Shown here one piece after another: positions 6,967 through 13,537 of a DNA stretch of 13,537 nucleotides; the first letter of the stretch is position 1, and every line of letters starts with the position of its first letter. The position numbers and the translations under genes were made by a program. This stretch comes from JAAYAY01 sp964429355 (GTDB lineage: Bacteria > Planctomycetota > Planctomycetia > Pirellulales > Thermoguttaceae), in the NCBI GenBank assembly GCA_964429355.1, contig CAYSCH010000266.1, forward strand, positions 1 to 13,537, written 5' to 3'. Under the pieces are notes generated by a model. That model was not told the DNA's origin, made no database searches, and saw only the letters and a list, made by a program, of their open reading frames with translations.

Positions 6967-8934
6967 CTACCGGCCGTTGCGGATTGCCGCAAGCAGGTGT
7001 TCGAGGGAGCCGTCTTTCCGCAGATACACGTTGGCACCGGCGTCGAGCATGGACCGGGCCATGTCGTCTTCTTCGTGCATGGAAAGACCGACGATCCGCG
7101 CGTTTGGGAGAAACTCCCGAACGCGCTGGGTAGCTTCGATGCCACTGAGTTCGGGCATGGAAACATCCATGAGGATCACGTCGGGAGACAGCTCTCGGGC
7201 GAGTTTGACGGCCGACAGCCCGTCTCCCGCCTCGGCCACGATCTCCAGATCGGGATGTTCCCGCAGGAGGTTGCCCAACCCCTTGCGAAACATGATGTGA
7301 TCGTCGGCCAGAAGGATGCGGCGGATGGGTTTTGCATTCTCTTGGCCATCGGAAGCCTTGGACGGCTGGTCGGCCTGAGCGGCAGCCGGGCGGGGGCTCT
7401 TTTTTGCCAGGCCGCCGGGCACGGTGAGTTGAATCCGGGTTCCCCGGTTGACCGAGGAATCGATCTCCAGTCGGCCCCCCGCCAGTTCCAACCGCTCGCG
7501 GATGCTGAACAGTCCGAAGCCGGACTCGCGGGTGGGCGATTCGTTCGGTTTGGGCGTCATTCCGACGCCTTGGTCTTCGACAACGATCTGGAGATCCCCG
7601 CCGTCGGTGGCCAATATTCGTACGGAAGCCTCGGACGTCCCTCCGTGTTTGACCACGTTGAAAAGCAGCTCGCGGACGGCGCCAAACAGAAAGATCCGCA
7701 GGTCTTCGGTGGCCGGTTCGATCCCGGTTTCGGCCTCGAGCTGAACGACGAACCCGTGTTTTTCCTTCATTTGACGGGCCAGCCAATCCATGGCGGCAGT
7801 GAATCCGGCGTCGTAGAGCACCGGCGGGCTGAGTTCGACCGTGAGCGAGCGTGACACGCCGATCGACTCGTCGAGCAGCTCATCGACCCTCACGAGCCGG
7901 TCGCGATGCTCGGGATTCTCGATCCGCTTCTTCAGAAGCCCCACCTTGAGCTTGGCAGCCACAAGGAGCTGCTGCAAATGGTCGTGCAACACCTGGGCCA
8001 GCCGTCTGCGTTCGCGTTGTTCGGCGAGAGTCAACTCGGAGGCCAGCGCCCGCAATTGGGCCGCCCGGTGCTCAGCAACCAGTGTTCGTTCGGCAACTCG
8101 CTGTTCCAGGGTCTCGTTAATATCCCGCAGGCGCTGCTCGCTCTCGCGCATGTTGCGAAAGAGAACCGAGTACGGATGGGTCAGGCCGACTTCCACGAAG
8201 GCCACATAGATCGTGTAGGAGGCCACCATTTTGAGGCAATGTCCGATGAGGTTCGCTGGGCCGGTCACATCCTGGTAGAACGTGAAGACCAGCTCCGACG
8301 CGATCGTCAGCAGGATCGTGATCGAGAGTAGTTGCAGTACCCGGTGGTCGAGATGCTGTCGCCGCTGGTAGAGCAAGACCAGCGAGACGAACAGCAGGCC
8401 GGAGACCAGGTACTCGCTACGGATCTTGAACAGGGTGAGCCCGTGCCCCTCGATGAAACAGTCGGGGAACACCTGCCAGTAGAAGACCGATGCCAGCAGC
8501 AAGGCGGTGACCACTGCATAGACGCCAAGGACCAACCGGGTGTCGAAGCGGGTTCGCAGGAGCAGGGGAGCAGCGAGAAAGGAACCCGCCTGCACGAAGC
8601 GTCCGGCGATCCAGAGTTGCGTTGCCAGGTTGGCGCCCCCTTGGTCGAAGACGCCCATCCCTTCATAGGCCAGCGCGTGCAGCAGATCGATCAACCCGAC
8701 AAACAGGGATCCGATGCCCACGAACAGGAAGCAGCCATTATCGAGAAAGTGCCGCGCGTTCCAGAAGATCGTGAACACTCCAAACGCGACGACGACGCTG
8801 AAGAATTCGACGAACCAGTGGAAGAGGAGATAGTTGTGGAGACGTGCCAGGAGAACGGTTGTCAGCAGGACCGTGAGGATCGCCGCCGACGTACCCCAGT
8901 TGGGCAAGCTCCTTTTTCCACCCGTCGATTTCAT
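6967..8934 (-). CDS. MASE3 membrane histidine kinase fused to a receiver
   Basis: This 655-residue hybrid sensor kinase has four parts. Residues about 15-255 form a multi-helix membrane sensor matching MASE3 (FLDNG, LIDLLHALAY, ANLATQLWIAGRF, SELVFTFY). A short coiled coil (262-310) follows. A HisKA_3 dimerisation helix has the phosphorylated H317 in RRRLAQVLHDHLQQ, then comes an HATPase domain with the N-box N426, the DQGVGM motif (454-459) and GFGLFSIRERLELAGG (472-487). After a Pro/Ala/Lys linker (508-536) there is a NarL-type receiver with acidic D544-D545, acceptor D590 in LMDVSMP, S618 and K640. The receiver ends where a LuxR-type HTH would normally begin, and no HTH follows. The protein probably works in a phosphorelay or as an intramolecular switch. 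The ligand is unknown. The start has a weak AGGAC ribosome site. Confidence 0.92.
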   Translation of the reverse strand: MKSTGGKRSLPNWGTSAAILTVLLTTVLLARLHNYLLFHWFVEFFSVVVAFGVFTIFWNARHFLDNGCFLFVGIGSLFVGLIDLLHALAYEGMGVFDQGGANLATQLWIAGRFVQAGSFLAAPLLLRTRFDTRLVLGVYAVVTALLLASVFYWQVFPDCFIEGHGLTLFKIRSEYLVSGLLFVSLVLLYQRRQHLDHRVLQLLSITILLTIASELVFTFYQDVTGPANLIGHCLKMVASYTIYVAFVEVGLTHPYSVLFRNMRESEQRLRDINETLEQRVAERTLVAEHRAAQLRALASELTLAEQRERRRLAQVLHDHLQQLLVAAKLKVGLLKKRIENPEHRDRLVRVDELLDESIGVSRSLTVELSPPVLYDAGFTAAMDWLARQMKEKHGFVVQLEAETGIEPATEDLRIFLFGAVRELLFNVVKHGGTSEASVRILATDGGDLQIVVEDQGVGMTPKPNESPTRESGFGLFSIRERLELAGGRLEIDSSVNRGTRIQLTVPGGLAKKSPRPAAAQADQPSKASDGQENAKPIRRILLADDHIMFRKGLGNLLREHPDLEIVAEAGDGLSAVKLARELSPDVILMDVSMPELSGIEATQRVREFLPNARIVGLSMHEEDDMARSMLDAGANVYLRKDGSLEHLLAAIRNGR

Positions 8935-9302
8935 GCAGCCCGTCCTGTGAATCCGTGACTCTTCTGGCCTGTCAAGCTTGTGGAAACATCGGCATCGGCG
9001 GAGGAGGGGAAGGACCTATGGCAGCGTTTCCCCGGTCCAATCAGTTTCTGCCCAGCGTGGCAGCCGGGGCTCCCGTCGCACCAGGTTCGTGAACGTTGGC
9101 GAGAATCTCCGGTGTCCGCCATTCTGCGGCGCCCTCCCAGCATATCCCAGGCCTCCCTGGGCGGCAGCCCGAATATCGGGCGGAGCCGGTTGATGTTGAT
9201 TCGAAGGAGGCCAGATCGTGGGCTCCGCATTCAGGAAAAGGGCACCGATCCCTTTGACTTAACTTGTTCTCCAGAAACGAGTAATGACAAGTGTTCTCTC
9301 GC

Positions 9303-9316
9303 CGGCCGATCGGCCG
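9303..9316. repeat. 14-bp perfect palindrome
   Basis: CGGCCGATCGGCCG is its own reverse complement. It lies about 80-90 bp upstream of the proposed BON/sigma promoter. It could be a protein-binding site or a chance product of high GC content. Confidence 0.35.
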
Positions 9317-9353
9317 CGATGTTGCCGGCTAGGAATTTTCCCTATGGATGGTC

Positions 9354-9366
9354 GGGGATTATCCCC
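9354..9366. repeat. 13-bp odd palindrome
   Basis: GGGGAT-T-ATCCCC is symmetrical around one base. It lies 26 bp upstream of the -35 hexamer at 9392, where an activator could bind. Function is inferred from position only. Confidence 0.35.
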
Positions 9367-9391
9367 GCACGACAGGGTCGCAATTCCTGAT

Positions 9392-9419
9392 TTGCGCTGT
9401 CTGAGTCAGACCATAGAAT
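9392..9419 (+). promoter_or_regulatory. Promoter with an internal palindromic operator candidate
   Basis: TTGCGC (9392-9397) and TAGAAT (9414-9419) are spaced by 16 nt. The spacer contains the perfect odd palindrome GTCTGA-G-TCAGAC (9399-9411), which occupies almost the whole gap between the two hexamers. A protein bound there would compete with RNA polymerase, so a repressor site is a natural reading. Transcription would begin near 9426, leaving a leader of about 120 nt before the BON start codon. The layout matches the sufU promoter (same -10, same spacing). Confidence 0.42.
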
Positions 9420-9545
9420 CGGCCACTCGATGACGATTTTGAGAGACACCAAATCCAAGGCAACCCCATTAAGCCGCACTCCACTATGCCACTGCATCCC
9501 CACCCCGTGCTATTTGCCAGCGGTTGGTCTCCAGGAGCACACCAG

Positions 9546-9830
9546 ATGGTGGAATCGATCGCCGGGAAAACCGATCGTCCCAGTTCGGAGACAGCCGCGG
9601 CGGTTCAGGCCAGTTTGAGCAATTCCCCGTCGCTAGCCGGGAACCACATACGCTGCGAGGTGGCCGACGACCGAATCGTGCTCTGCGGTTACGTGGCGAC
9701 CTACTCGATGAAGCACATGGCTCGGGTTCTGGCCGAGAGTGTTTCCGGCGATAGTCGCATCGAGGATCGCCTGGACGTGATCCCCTTTCCACCGAAATGG
9801 AACCAGAACGCCAGCAGAAACAGTACCTGA
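9546..9830 (+). CDS. Small BON-domain protein
   Basis: This 94-residue protein has one BON-like domain at about 32-79: an IRCEVADDRIVLCGYV strand pair with the conserved glycine G48, then a helix (MKHMARVLAESV), then RIEDRLDVIPF. BON domains usually bind phospholipid or act in envelope proteins. This copy has no signal peptide or membrane helix, so a cytoplasmic role is more likely. ATG at 9546 is chosen for AGGAG 8 nt upstream; an in-frame ATG at 9486 lacks such a site. It ends 29 bp before the sigma-factor start and is probably co-transcribed with it from the 9392-9419 promoter. Its relation to the sigma factor is unknown. Confidence 0.72.
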   Translation: MVESIAGKTDRPSSETAAAVQASLSNSPSLAGNHIRCEVADDRIVLCGYVATYSMKHMARVLAESVSGDSRIEDRLDVIPFPPKWNQNASRNST

Positions 9831-9859
9831 CATCCGCAGCGGGAAATGAGGAAACGACC

Positions 9860-11438
9860 ATGATCACGGCAATCTGCGAACCCGATATTCGACGACCATC
9901 TTGTGTGCCCCGAGTTAAGCCGGACCGACATATCCTGGCCTATTCGGCCCGGGAAGACCAGTTTCCGGCAGTTCCGGCCACGAATTCGGAGGAGTTGTCG
10001 CTGTTGACGGTGGAACAATTGGCGGAACGGCTGAACGTCTCGACGAAGACGATCTCGCGCTGGCGGAATCAGGGGCTGGTAGCCCGTTCGTTTTCTCGCG
10101 ACGGGCGTCACCGGGTCGGGTTCTCCCATCAGGACGTGGCTCGCTTCATTGCGGAGAATCCCTCTCGCATCACCCGGGGAGCCCAGTTCTCTCAACTCAG
10201 CGAGGCGGAAAGGGCATCGATCATCCGCCGGGCCAGGCACCTCGCCGGTGACGGTGGACGTCCGGCGACGGTGGCGAAGACGCTTGCCAACGAAACCGGC
10301 CGCAGCATCGAGACGATTCGGTACACACTGAAGAACTACGATCGCCGCAACCCGGACAGCCCGGTCTTCCCCCACGGCTACGGCCCTCTCTCGCTGGACA
10401 CCAAGCGGAAGATTTACCGCCGAAGCTCCCGGGGAGAAGCGTGCGAGGTTCTTGCCCGCAGATTCCACCGGCCCAAGACGGTGATCTCCCGCGTGATCCG
10501 CGAGATGCGGGCCCAGCGGATCATGGACCTTCCGCTCGACTACATCCCGAACGCAGAGTTTGAACGGGTCCGTACGCACCGCCAGGAGCTGGCGATACTC
10601 GCCGAGCCGCCCGTTTCGGAGAGCAGAGCATCGCTGCCCCGCGTTCCCTCGGGGTTGCCGTCGTATCTGCAGAGCCTTTACGAGGTGCCGCTTCTCAGCC
10701 GCGAACAGGAAGCTCACCTCTTCCGTCGCATGAACTACCTCAAGTACAAAGCGGCTCGGATGCGCGACGAACTGAATCTGAATCACCCGAAGATCCGTGT
10801 CATGGATCGGATCGAGAAGCTCTATTCGGAGGTCGTGGCCACGAAGAACCAGATCATCCGCGCCAACCTGCGTCTGGTAGTCTCGATTGCCAAGCGGCAC
10901 GTGCAGCAGAACGGCACCCTGTTTGAATTGATCAGCGACGGCAATATCTCGTTGATCCGAGCGGTGGAGAAATTCGACTTTGCCCTGGGCAACAAGTTCA
11001 GCACCTACGCCACGTGGGCTATCATGAAGAACTTCGCCCGATCGATTCCCGGCGAGCGGGTGCAACTGGACCGATTCCGCACCGGCCATGAAGAGCTGTT
11101 CGGAGCGACCTCGGACGAACGCACGGATGCGGTGGACCCATTCGAAATCCGTCACGGCCGTATTGTCNNNNNNNNNNCGCACGGATGCGGTGGAGCTTGA
11201 AACGGCCCAGACGCGGCGGGAAGCCGAAGTGGAGAAGATCCTCCGGCATCTGGATCAGCGCGAGCGGGAGATTGTGGCACGTCGCTTCGGTCTGGACCGC
11301 GACCTTGAACCGCGGACTCTCAAGGAGATTGGCCAGGAACTGGGAGTGAGCAAGGAGCGCATTCGCCAGATCGAAGCCCGCGCACTTTCCAAGCTCCGCC
11401 AGGCGGCCCTGGAAGAGAACATTCACCTGCCGGACTAG
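9860..11438 (+). CDS. RNA polymerase sigma-70 factor with N-terminal HTH domains (interrupted by gap)
   Basis: The frame opens at 9860 with a TGAGGAAA ribosome site 6 nt away. It then crosses a 10-N gap and continues in another frame to the stop at 11438. Collapsing the duplicated 17-mer around the gap (58 bp) restores one frame of 506 residues, numbered here. Residues 49-100 form an excisionase/MerR-like winged HTH (LTVEQLAERLNVSTKTISRW). Two more HTH-like segments lie at about 134-161 and 191-222. Region 1.2-like sequence is at 267-300. Region 2 is at 330-397 (NLRLVVSIAKRHV, FELISDGNISLIRAVEKFD, FSTYATWAIMKNFARSI). Region 4 is at about 440-495 (LDQREREIVARRFGL, TLKEIGQELGVSKERIRQIE). Region 3 is nearly absent. 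From memory, planctomycetes carry similar HTH-headed sigma factors. Target promoters are unknown. The upstream BON gene is 29 bp away. Confidence 0.88.
11120..11194. other. Scaffold gap (10 N at 11168-11177) flanked by a 17-bp duplication
   Basis: CGCACGGATGCGGTGGA occurs at 11120-11136, and again at 11178-11194 immediately after the 10 Ns. Both copies encode Arg-Thr-Asp-Ala-Val in their own sigma-factor frames, which differ by one base because the offset is 58 bp. The simplest reading is that two contigs overlap in this 17-mer, and that 11137-11167 is a stray contig end. Coordinates across the join are therefore not trustworthy, and the gap length is arbitrary. Confidence 0.85.
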
Positions 11439-11471
11439 ATACGAAGGCCCTGAGATTGGCCAGAGCAGGGC

Positions 11472-11499
11472 GAGAGCCGGTTTCTGGGGGCCGGCTCTC
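11472..11499 (+). terminator. Hairpin after the sigma gene
   Basis: A perfect 9-bp GC-rich stem (GAGAGCCGG / CCGGCTCTC) with a 10-nt loop begins 33 bp after the sigma stop codon. It is not followed by a T-run, so it is either a weak or assisted terminator or an mRNA 3'-end stabiliser. Confidence 0.4.
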
Positions 11500-11561
11500 C
11501 AATGAAAAGCGACGTGTTGCCGCCTTGGCAACAGAATCGATACAACTTCATCGGCAAGTCG

Positions 11562-11593
11562 AAGCGGGACCCGCAGGAAGCGCCGTCCCGCTT
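11562..11593. terminator. Intrinsic terminator candidate between convergent units
   Basis: A perfect 9-bp stem, AAGCGGGAC / GTCCCGCTT, with a 14-nt loop is followed on the plus strand by the T-rich TGCGTTTCTTGTCT. It lies about 120 bp after the sigma gene. It also lies 12 bp beyond the stop of the FG-GAP remnant on the minus strand. It could therefore have been the terminator of that former gene, of the sigma operon, or of both. Confidence 0.5.
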
Positions 11594-11605
11594 TGCGTTT
11601 CTTGT

Positions 11606-11853
11606 CTATCGCTCGTTGAGGCAGACGTCGAGCCTTGGCGGATTGTGGTGGTACGGCTTGGCCACGATATCCAGATCGCCGTCGAAATCGCCCGGCAGTC
11701 CTGCGTGGATGCCCTGGCCGGTGGCAACCGTCCGTTCCTGAAATTCTCCCTGGCCGTGGCCGTACCCGATGAGCAGGCGGGCCTTGTGGCCAGCCCCGGC
11801 GAGTCCATCCTGGCGATGAAGATGTCGTCGCAGCCGTCATTGCGTGCGATTCG
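11606..11853 (-). pseudogene. C-terminal remnant of an FG-GAP/VCBS-repeat protein
   Basis: On the minus strand, the frame ending at TAG 11606-11608 encodes about 60 residues. It includes ARLLIGYGHGQGEF, then GDFDGDLDIVAKPY and PPRLDVCLNER, the typical closing repeat of planctomycete FG-GAP/VCBS proteins, with an Asp/Gly calcium-binding-like loop. Upstream the matching sequence continues in a different frame (NDGCDDIFIARMDSPG, codons 11794-11841). An indel near 11789-11796 has therefore broken the gene, and nothing recognisable precedes it. The intact relatives are large exported proteins. The plus-strand open frame over the same bases (11456-11956) is taken to be a shadow. A sequencing or assembly error could also explain the frameshift, but not the missing N-terminal part. 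Confidence 0.62.
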
Positions 11854-11869
11854 AAAAGGGGATTATGAT
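11840..11869 (+). promoter_or_regulatory. Weak candidate promoter for the fucosidase gene
   Basis: TTGCGT (11840-11845) and TATGAT (11864-11869) are 18 nt apart. Transcription would start near 11877 and run through the inverted repeat at 11923-11994 before reaching the start codon at 12032, a leader of about 155 nt. The bases overlap the edge of the degenerate FG-GAP remnant. Match quality is modest and another promoter is possible. Confidence 0.25.
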
Positions 11870-11922
11870 TACGATTCAGGAGTTTGCCACAGTCATGGAT
11901 ATGTCTGGTCGGTGGTTTTGTT

Positions 11923-11994
11923 AGAGCGGCCGGAAGAAATGAACTGCGTCTTCTGAAAAAACAGGGCGTTGGCGTCATTTCTACCGGCCGCTCT
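11923..11994. repeat. Inverted repeat with 20-bp arms
   Basis: The arms at 11923-11942 and 11975-11994 are reverse complements at 19 of 20 positions. Each contains AGAGCGGCCGG or its complement, followed by an AGAAATGA segment. The 32-nt centre includes an A6 run (11956-11961). The repeat ends 37 bp before the fucosidase ATG. In RNA it would form a very stable hairpin in the proposed leader. As DNA it could be a small miniature-element-like insertion or a terminator that insulates the fucosidase gene. No target-site duplication was recognised. Confidence 0.6.
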
Positions 11995-12031
11995 TAGGCT
12001 CTCAGACCCTCCCAACATCAGGAGCCCTGTC

Positions 12032-13492
12032 ATGATTTGCCGCGCGGTTGCCTTTCTCCTACTTCTCTCGACAAGCCTGGCCGTCCAGTCCGCCGCCGCC
12101 TCCCCACCGGAACCGTTTGGTACGGTACCGAGCCAGCCGCACCTGGATTGGCACGATCTGGAGTACTACGGGTTCATCCACTTCACGATCAACACCTTCA
12201 CGGATCGGGAGTGGGGTGGCGGCGACGAGTCTCCGGACTTGTTCAACCCGAGCGGGTGCGATCCGGAGCAGTGGGCCCGCGTGGCGGCCGAGTCGGGCAT
12301 GAAGGGGCTGATCCTGACCGCCAAGCACCACGACGGCTTCTGTCTCTGGCCGAGCCAATACACGGAGCACTCCGTGAAGAACTCACCCTGGAAGGAGGGC
12401 AAGGGGGACCTGGTTCGGGAGCTTTCCGAAGCCTGCAAGAGACAGGGGCTGCTCTTCGGCCTCTATCTTTCACCCTGGGACCGGAACCATGCCGACTACG
12501 GGCGGCCGGCCTACATCGAGTACTATCGCAACCAGTGGCGCGAGTTGCTCTCGGGTTACGGACCGGTATTCGAAACCTGGTACGACGGCGCCAACGGCGG
12601 TTCGGGCTACTACGGCGGTGCGAACGAGACGCGGCGGATCGACAACACGACCTATTACGACTGGCTTCCGACCTGGAAGCTGGTCCGCGATCTCCAGCCG
12701 GGCTGTATCCGTTTCAGCGACGGCGGGCCGGACATTCGCTGGGTGGGGAACGAGCAAGGCCTCGGCTACGATCCGAACTGGTGCACGTTCAACCGTGACG
12801 GCCGTTGGCCCGGAGTTTCCGAGCAGAAATCGCTCTGGCATGGCGACCAGGGGGGGACCCATTGGGTTCCGGCGGAGGTCGACGTTTCGATCCGTCCGGG
12901 CTGGTTCTGGCACGAGTCGCAGAACGAGGAGGTCAAGACGCTCGACCAGCTTCTGGAGATCTACTATGCGAGCGTCGGCCGGGGCTGCAATCTCTTGTTG
13001 AACGTACCGCCCGACCGCCGGGGCCTGTTTCACGAGATCGACGTGGAGCGTCTGGGCCAACTTGGCCAGTACATCAAGACGACCTTCGCCACCGATCTGG
13101 CGAAGGGGAAGTCGGCCACGGCGGACAGCACCCGCGCGAGTTCGGCTGACTTTGCGGCCGCGAAACTGACTGACGGCGACCGCAGGAGCTACTGGGCGGC
13201 AGCCGACGGAGTTCTTCAGGCGAGTCTCGAAATCGACCTGGGCGGCCCGACGACTCTGGACAATATCCGGATCCAGGAGCATATTCCGCTTGGGCAGCGC
13301 GTGGCGGCCTTTGAGATCGAGGCAAGAGTGGACGGAGAGTGGAAGGGAATGGCCGAAGGGCAAACGATCGGCCCTCGCCGCATTCTGCGGACGGAGCGGG
13401 TGACGGCCGATGCGGTGCGAGTGAAGTTGACGAAATGCCTGGCCCCGCCGGTGATCTCAACGGTGGAGGTGTATTGTTCGCCGGAGAAGTAG
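12032..13492 (+). CDS. GH29 alpha-L-fucosidase with F5/8 type C domain, secreted
   Basis: This 486-residue exported glycosidase should hydrolyse terminal alpha-L-fucose from glycans. A Sec signal peptide (CRAVAFLLLLSTSLAVQSAAA) ends at about residue 23. The GH29 barrel follows, with HFTINTFTDREWG (50-62), the substrate-pocket KHHDGF (98-103), LYLSPWDRN (144-152), and ETWYDGANGG (181-190) with D185 as the expected nucleophile. In WVPAEVDVSIRPGWFWH (278-294), E282 is a candidate acid/base, a pattern I associate with the alpha-1,3/1,4-specific GH29-B group. Residues about 355-482 form an F5/8 type C (CBM32-like) domain for carbohydrate binding. ATG at 12032 has AGGAG 7 nt upstream; the in-frame 11969 start would bury the signal peptide. 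It appears to be a single-gene unit, and substrate linkage is inferred. Confidence 0.92.
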   Translation: MICRAVAFLLLLSTSLAVQSAAASPPEPFGTVPSQPHLDWHDLEYYGFIHFTINTFTDREWGGGDESPDLFNPSGCDPEQWARVAAESGMKGLILTAKHHDGFCLWPSQYTEHSVKNSPWKEGKGDLVRELSEACKRQGLLFGLYLSPWDRNHADYGRPAYIEYYRNQWRELLSGYGPVFETWYDGANGGSGYYGGANETRRIDNTTYYDWLPTWKLVRDLQPGCIRFSDGGPDIRWVGNEQGLGYDPNWCTFNRDGRWPGVSEQKSLWHGDQGGTHWVPAEVDVSIRPGWFWHESQNEEVKTLDQLLEIYYASVGRGCNLLLNVPPDRRGLFHEIDVERLGQLGQYIKTTFATDLAKGKSATADSTRASSADFAAAKLTDGDRRSYWAAADGVLQASLEIDLGGPTTLDNIRIQEHIPLGQRVAAFEIEARVDGEWKGMAEGQTIGPRRILRTERVTADAVRVKLTKCLAPPVISTVEVYCSPEK

Positions 13493-13537
13493 CCACAGGG
13501 GACGGACACAGGAGACGGGGGACAGGGGGGAGGGGAC
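13493..13537. other. G-rich end of window
   Basis: After the fucosidase stop the remaining 45 bases are almost pyrimidine-free on the plus strand, with G-runs at 13498-13501, 13517-13521, 13525-13530 and 13532-13535. No terminator is visible before the window ends. Confidence 0.5.

Larger units (their letters stand above)
8935..9545. other. Divergent intergenic region with palindromes, no gene seen
   Basis: About 610 bp lie between the kinase start and the BON gene. No open frame here has a recognisable domain or good start signal. The left half looks featureless. The right half holds a 6-bp-arm hairpin AAAGGG-7 nt-CCCTTT (9237-9255), perfect palindromes at 9303-9316, 9354-9366 and 9399-9411, and a promoter candidate at 9392-9419. 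A TTGACA hexamer sits on the minus strand at 8970-8975 ahead of the kinase gene, but I see no good -10 partner at a sensible distance. Confidence 0.55.

Noticed and set aside
8970..8975. Consensus TTGACA as -35 of the kinase gene (minus strand)
   Set aside because: No acceptable -10 lies 16-18 nt away, and the implied start site would leave almost no leader and exclude the ribosome site.
9701..11182. 493-codon minus-strand open frame opposite the sigma factor
   Set aside because: It is antisense to recognisable sigma-70 region 2 and HTH sequences, and it runs into the N gap.
11456..11956. 166-codon plus-strand open frame between sigma and fucosidase
   Set aside because: No domain is recognisable. 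It begins inside a terminator-like hairpin, and the minus strand over the same bases encodes a clear FG-GAP/VCBS tail.
12470..13363. 297-codon minus-strand open frame inside the fucosidase gene
   Set aside because: It is antisense to GH29 and F5/8 C motifs, with no independent support.

Overview
The window is GC-rich bacterial DNA and looks planctomycete (phylum Planctomycetota). The main evidence is a DUF1800/DUF1501 gene pair, a remnant of an FG-GAP/VCBS-type protein, and a sigma-70 factor that carries extra helix-turn-helix segments at its N-terminus. A run of exactly 10 Ns flanked by a duplicated 17-mer shows that this is a scaffold assembled from contigs, possibly a metagenome bin. I see no CRISPR array, tRNA, rRNA, integrase or complete insertion sequence.

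Left part (1-4750, minus strand). Three exported or envelope-type genes read leftwards: an unrecognised 585-residue secreted protein, a DUF1800 protein, and a Tat-exported DUF1501 protein. The last two form the usual planctomycete pair. Palindromic repeats resembling REP elements lie after the DUF1501 gene and between the secreted protein and DUF1800.

Middle (5188-8934). A compact sufU-sufS operon on the plus strand, with a recognisable promoter and an ATGA stop/start overlap, supplies sulfur for Fe-S cluster assembly. It converges, with 24 bp between, on a minus-strand gene for a MASE3-domain membrane histidine kinase fused to a NarL-type receiver that has no DNA-binding domain.

Right part (9392-13537, plus strand). 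A promoter with a perfect palindrome in its spacer precedes a small BON-domain gene and the sigma-70 gene. The sigma gene is complete if the 58-bp duplicated/N segment at the scaffold join is collapsed. Two terminator-like hairpins follow, then an antisense frameshifted C-terminal remnant of an FG-GAP/VCBS protein, then a 20-bp-arm inverted repeat, and finally a GH29 alpha-L-fucosidase with a C-terminal F5/8 type C domain.

I found no single undescribed system. The items most worth a second look are the sigma factor and its palindrome-bearing promoter, the DUF1800 protein that lacks its hallmark motif, the kinase-receiver fusion, and the inverted repeat in front of the fucosidase.
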